DNA from: a bacterium
GTDB lineage: Bacteria; Babelota; Babeliae; Babelales; RVW-14
Assembly (NCBI GenBank): GCA_023249955.1
Contig: JAHFBR010000043.1
Location: forward strand, 1-8,581
DNA: 8,581 nt
Direction of reading: 5' to 3'
Shown: one piece after another, positions 7,058 through 8,581 of the stretch
How positions within the stretch are numbered: the first letter of the stretch is position 1
How the letters are laid out: every line of letters begins with the position of its first letter
Position numbers and translations under genes: made by a program
The notes under the pieces: generated by a model
Seen by the model: the letters and a program-made list of their open reading frames with translations, nothing else
What the model was told of the DNA's origin: nothing
The model's database searches: none

Positions 7058-8356
7058 TTACTCCCAAACGTCGGATTGGGATTTTGTTGCGCCTTCAAGG
7101 AAAGTACGTGACTGCTTAAGGTGAATATCATGCAGAAGTCCACAGGTATCAATAATAATTTTGTTGCCAAACGCTTCGTCTCGAATGAGGGTGAACTCTT
7201 TGTGCTTTACCAACACCAGGATAATGTCGGCCCAGGCAATACCCTGCCAGACGTCCTCAACCTGATTAATCCCGTGTGCCTTGGTTGCATCAATCCCAAC
7301 ATTTTTGTCATATACCAGCAGCGCAAGCTCATCTTTGTGCGTGGCCAAATGCTTGGCAATAAGCAACGCTGGCGACTCTCGGATATCATCTACATCCGGC
7401 TTAAAAGTAAGCCCCATAGCAAGTATTTTTGGCGTCATGACCCCCAAGCCCTTCAGGCCATCTACCCGATGCAAAACTTTTTTGATAATGTGGTGTGGTT
7501 TGGCATCGTTAATCTTGCGCGCAGAGCGCAAAAGGTCCGTTTCCTCTGGAAAGCTTTCAATTAAAAACCACGGGTCAACGGCGATGCAGTGACCACCAAC
7601 GCCGCAGGTTGGTGTTAAAATTTTGACACGGGGGTGCTTGTTGGCCAGATCGATTATCTGGTATGGATCAATACCAGCCTTGTGACACATGTCAGCAACT
7701 TGATTTGCAAATGCAATCTGAACATCGCGGCTTGAATTCTCCACCAGTTTGACCATTTCAGCAGATTTATCGTCGGTGACGTGAATGATGCCTTTAACAA
7801 ATTTTGCATAGAATTGGCGAGCCAGCTCGTATGATTGCTGGCAGATGCCGCCAATGATACGGTCATTTTCTACCAGTTCGCTAAAAATTTTTCCTGGCAG
7901 CACGCGCTCTGGGCAGTAAGCAACAAAAAAATCGATGCCAAGCTTAAGGCCAGAATACTCTTCTAAAAAGAGTGCAAGTTTTTCGGTAGTGCCAACCGGA
8001 ACGGTTGATTCTAGGATTACCAAATTACCTGGCATTAAGCGCTTGGCGATAATTTCGCCAGCATGAAAAACATGCCGCAAGTCGGCCGTTTTATTCTCTT
8101 TAAAGGGAGTTGGCACCGTGATAATAAAGCAATCAGCATATTGAAGGTCAGTGAACGCCTTAAAGTTGCCTGATTTAAGCGTTTTCCATAGTCGTTCCGT
8201 CAACTCAGGCTCGAAGATTGTTGGATCGCCTGCATTGATTCGTTTTACTTTTTCTTGATTGATATCAAAGCCATAAATATCATAGCCAACCTGTGCTGCT
8301 TGTATAGCTGTTGGTAAGCCAATATATCCAAGGCCAACAATGGAAATGCGCTTCAT
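7058..8356 (-). CDS. wecC: UDP-N-acetyl-D-mannosamine dehydrogenase
   Basis: The enzyme oxidises UDP-ManNAc in two NAD-dependent steps to UDP-ManNAcA, a building block of capsules, O-antigens and ECA-like glycans. The 432-residue length is close to that of E. coli WecC (about 420). The N-terminal Rossmann motif is GLGYIG (8-13), followed by ESTVPVGTT (116-124), CPERVLPG (148-155), RIIGG (166-170), VENSSRDVQIAFANQ (205-219) and CGVGGHCIAVDPWF (251-264), in which Cys257 is the expected catalytic nucleophile. TFKPDVDDIRESP (317-329) marks the C-terminal domain. The CPERVLPG and HCIAVDPWF forms are those of WecC-type enzymes rather than UDP-glucose dehydrogenase (whose site reads GFGGSCFPKD), and the upstream wecB-like gene supplies the matching substrate. 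The start is fixed by a strong Shine-Dalgarno site. Confidence 0.95.
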   Translation of the reverse strand: MKRISIVGLGYIGLPTAIQAAQVGYDIYGFDINQEKVKRINAGDPTIFEPELTERLWKTLKSGNFKAFTDLQYADCFIITVPTPFKENKTADLRHVFHAGEIIAKRLMPGNLVILESTVPVGTTEKLALFLEEYSGLKLGIDFFVAYCPERVLPGKIFSELVENDRIIGGICQQSYELARQFYAKFVKGIIHVTDDKSAEMVKLVENSSRDVQIAFANQVADMCHKAGIDPYQIIDLANKHPRVKILTPTCGVGGHCIAVDPWFLIESFPEETDLLRSARKINDAKPHHIIKKVLHRVDGLKGLGVMTPKILAMGLTFKPDVDDIRESPALLIAKHLATHKDELALLVYDKNVGIDATKAHGINQVEDVWQGIAWADIILVLVKHKEFTLIRDEAFGNKIIIDTCGLLHDIHLKQSRTFLEGATKSQSDVWE

Positions 8357-8365
8357 GCAAGCGTT

Positions 8366-8372
8366 CCTCCTT
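8366..8372 (-). promoter_or_regulatory. Strong Shine-Dalgarno site of wecC
   Basis: On the minus strand AAGGAGG lies nine bases before the wecC ATG. It is the best ribosome binding site in the window. It sits in the 29-base gap between the wecB stop and the wecC start. Confidence 0.85.
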
Positions 8373-8385
8373 TTTTGATTTCAAC

Positions 8386-8581
8386 TTACGATGAGTTTTC
8401 TGGCTGGTGGTGCTTTTGTTTTGCTCGAACCGGTGGGGTAAGACTGAAGGATGGAAAAGATTGGAGCAAAATGTCAACAATGCGGTGCGCTGCCGCGCCA
8501 TCACCATACATAAAATGCGGCTCATGCGTTGGTTTTTTATAATACCATGTTGCCATGGCATCGACAATTTTCTGTTCGCCG
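8386..8581 (-). CDS. wecB: UDP-N-acetylglucosamine 2-epimerase, C-terminal end only
   Basis: The last 64 codons of a gene that enters from beyond the right edge. The segment contains PTHEPHFMYGDGAAAHRIVDILL, matching the C-terminus of non-hydrolysing UDP-GlcNAc 2-epimerases (the conserved G-D-G-x-A-A-x-R-I-V pattern). These interconvert UDP-GlcNAc and UDP-ManNAc. After that pattern comes a polar tail of about 25 residues rich in Pro, Gln, His and Ser, ending in a TAA stop at 8386-8388. The reaction feeds the wecC enzyme encoded 29 bp downstream, so the two are surely one operon. The rest of the gene and the promoter are outside the window. Confidence 0.88.
   Translation of the reverse strand, partial: GEQKIVDAMATWYYKKPTHEPHFMYGDGAAAHRIVDILLQSFPSFSLTPPVRAKQKHHQPENSS

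Noticed and set aside
8280..8567. Minus-strand open frame across the wecC start and wecB end
   Set aside because: It is a shadow: the overlapping wecB frame (stop at 8386-8388) and wecC frame both carry clear family motifs.

Overview
The window carries six protein-coding genes and little else. It comes from a Gram-negative (diderm) bacterium: the left half encodes outer-membrane biogenesis functions (a BamA-type barrel assembly protein and an LptA/OstA-type LPS transport protein), and the right half encodes enzymes for an acidic amino sugar used in surface polysaccharides. MutL carries an endonuclease motif, which argues against a MutH-type enterobacterial relative. The sequence alone does not fix the lineage; a poorly sampled diderm phylum is possible.

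Plus strand, left to right. Positions 1-1566 are the 3' part of a bamA-like gene (two visible POTRA repeats plus the barrel), closed by a strong intrinsic terminator at 1589-1628. A near-consensus sigma70-type promoter (1642-1670) then drives a small secreted acidic protein of unknown function (1752-2306). A 13-bp perfect inverted repeat without a T-tract (2320-2349) and a second small hairpin separate it from an LptA-like gene (2425-3105). The end of that gene overlaps the start of mutL (3065-4840) by 41 bp, so the two are probably translationally coupled.

Minus strand, right to left. The 3' end of a wecB-type UDP-GlcNAc 2-epimerase gene (from beyond 8581 to 8386) is followed after 29 bp by wecC (8356-7058, UDP-ManNAc dehydrogenase). 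After another 33 bp comes a two-domain oxidoreductase (7024-4844) that fuses an MDR (alcohol-dehydrogenase-like) half to a Gfo/Idh/MocA half. These read as one operon: UDP-GlcNAc to UDP-ManNAc (WecB), then to UDP-ManNAcA (WecC), with the fused oxidoreductase probably acting on a related sugar or polysaccharide precursor. It converges on mutL with only 3 bp between the two stop codons.

I see no tRNA, rRNA, CRISPR array, insertion sequence or phage gene. The most interesting items are the unrecognised secreted protein with its own promoter, the terminator-like palindrome lacking a U-tract, the fused oxidoreductase whose MDR half has lost the usual zinc ligands, and the lptA-mutL overlap. I found no convincing evidence of a wholly new system.
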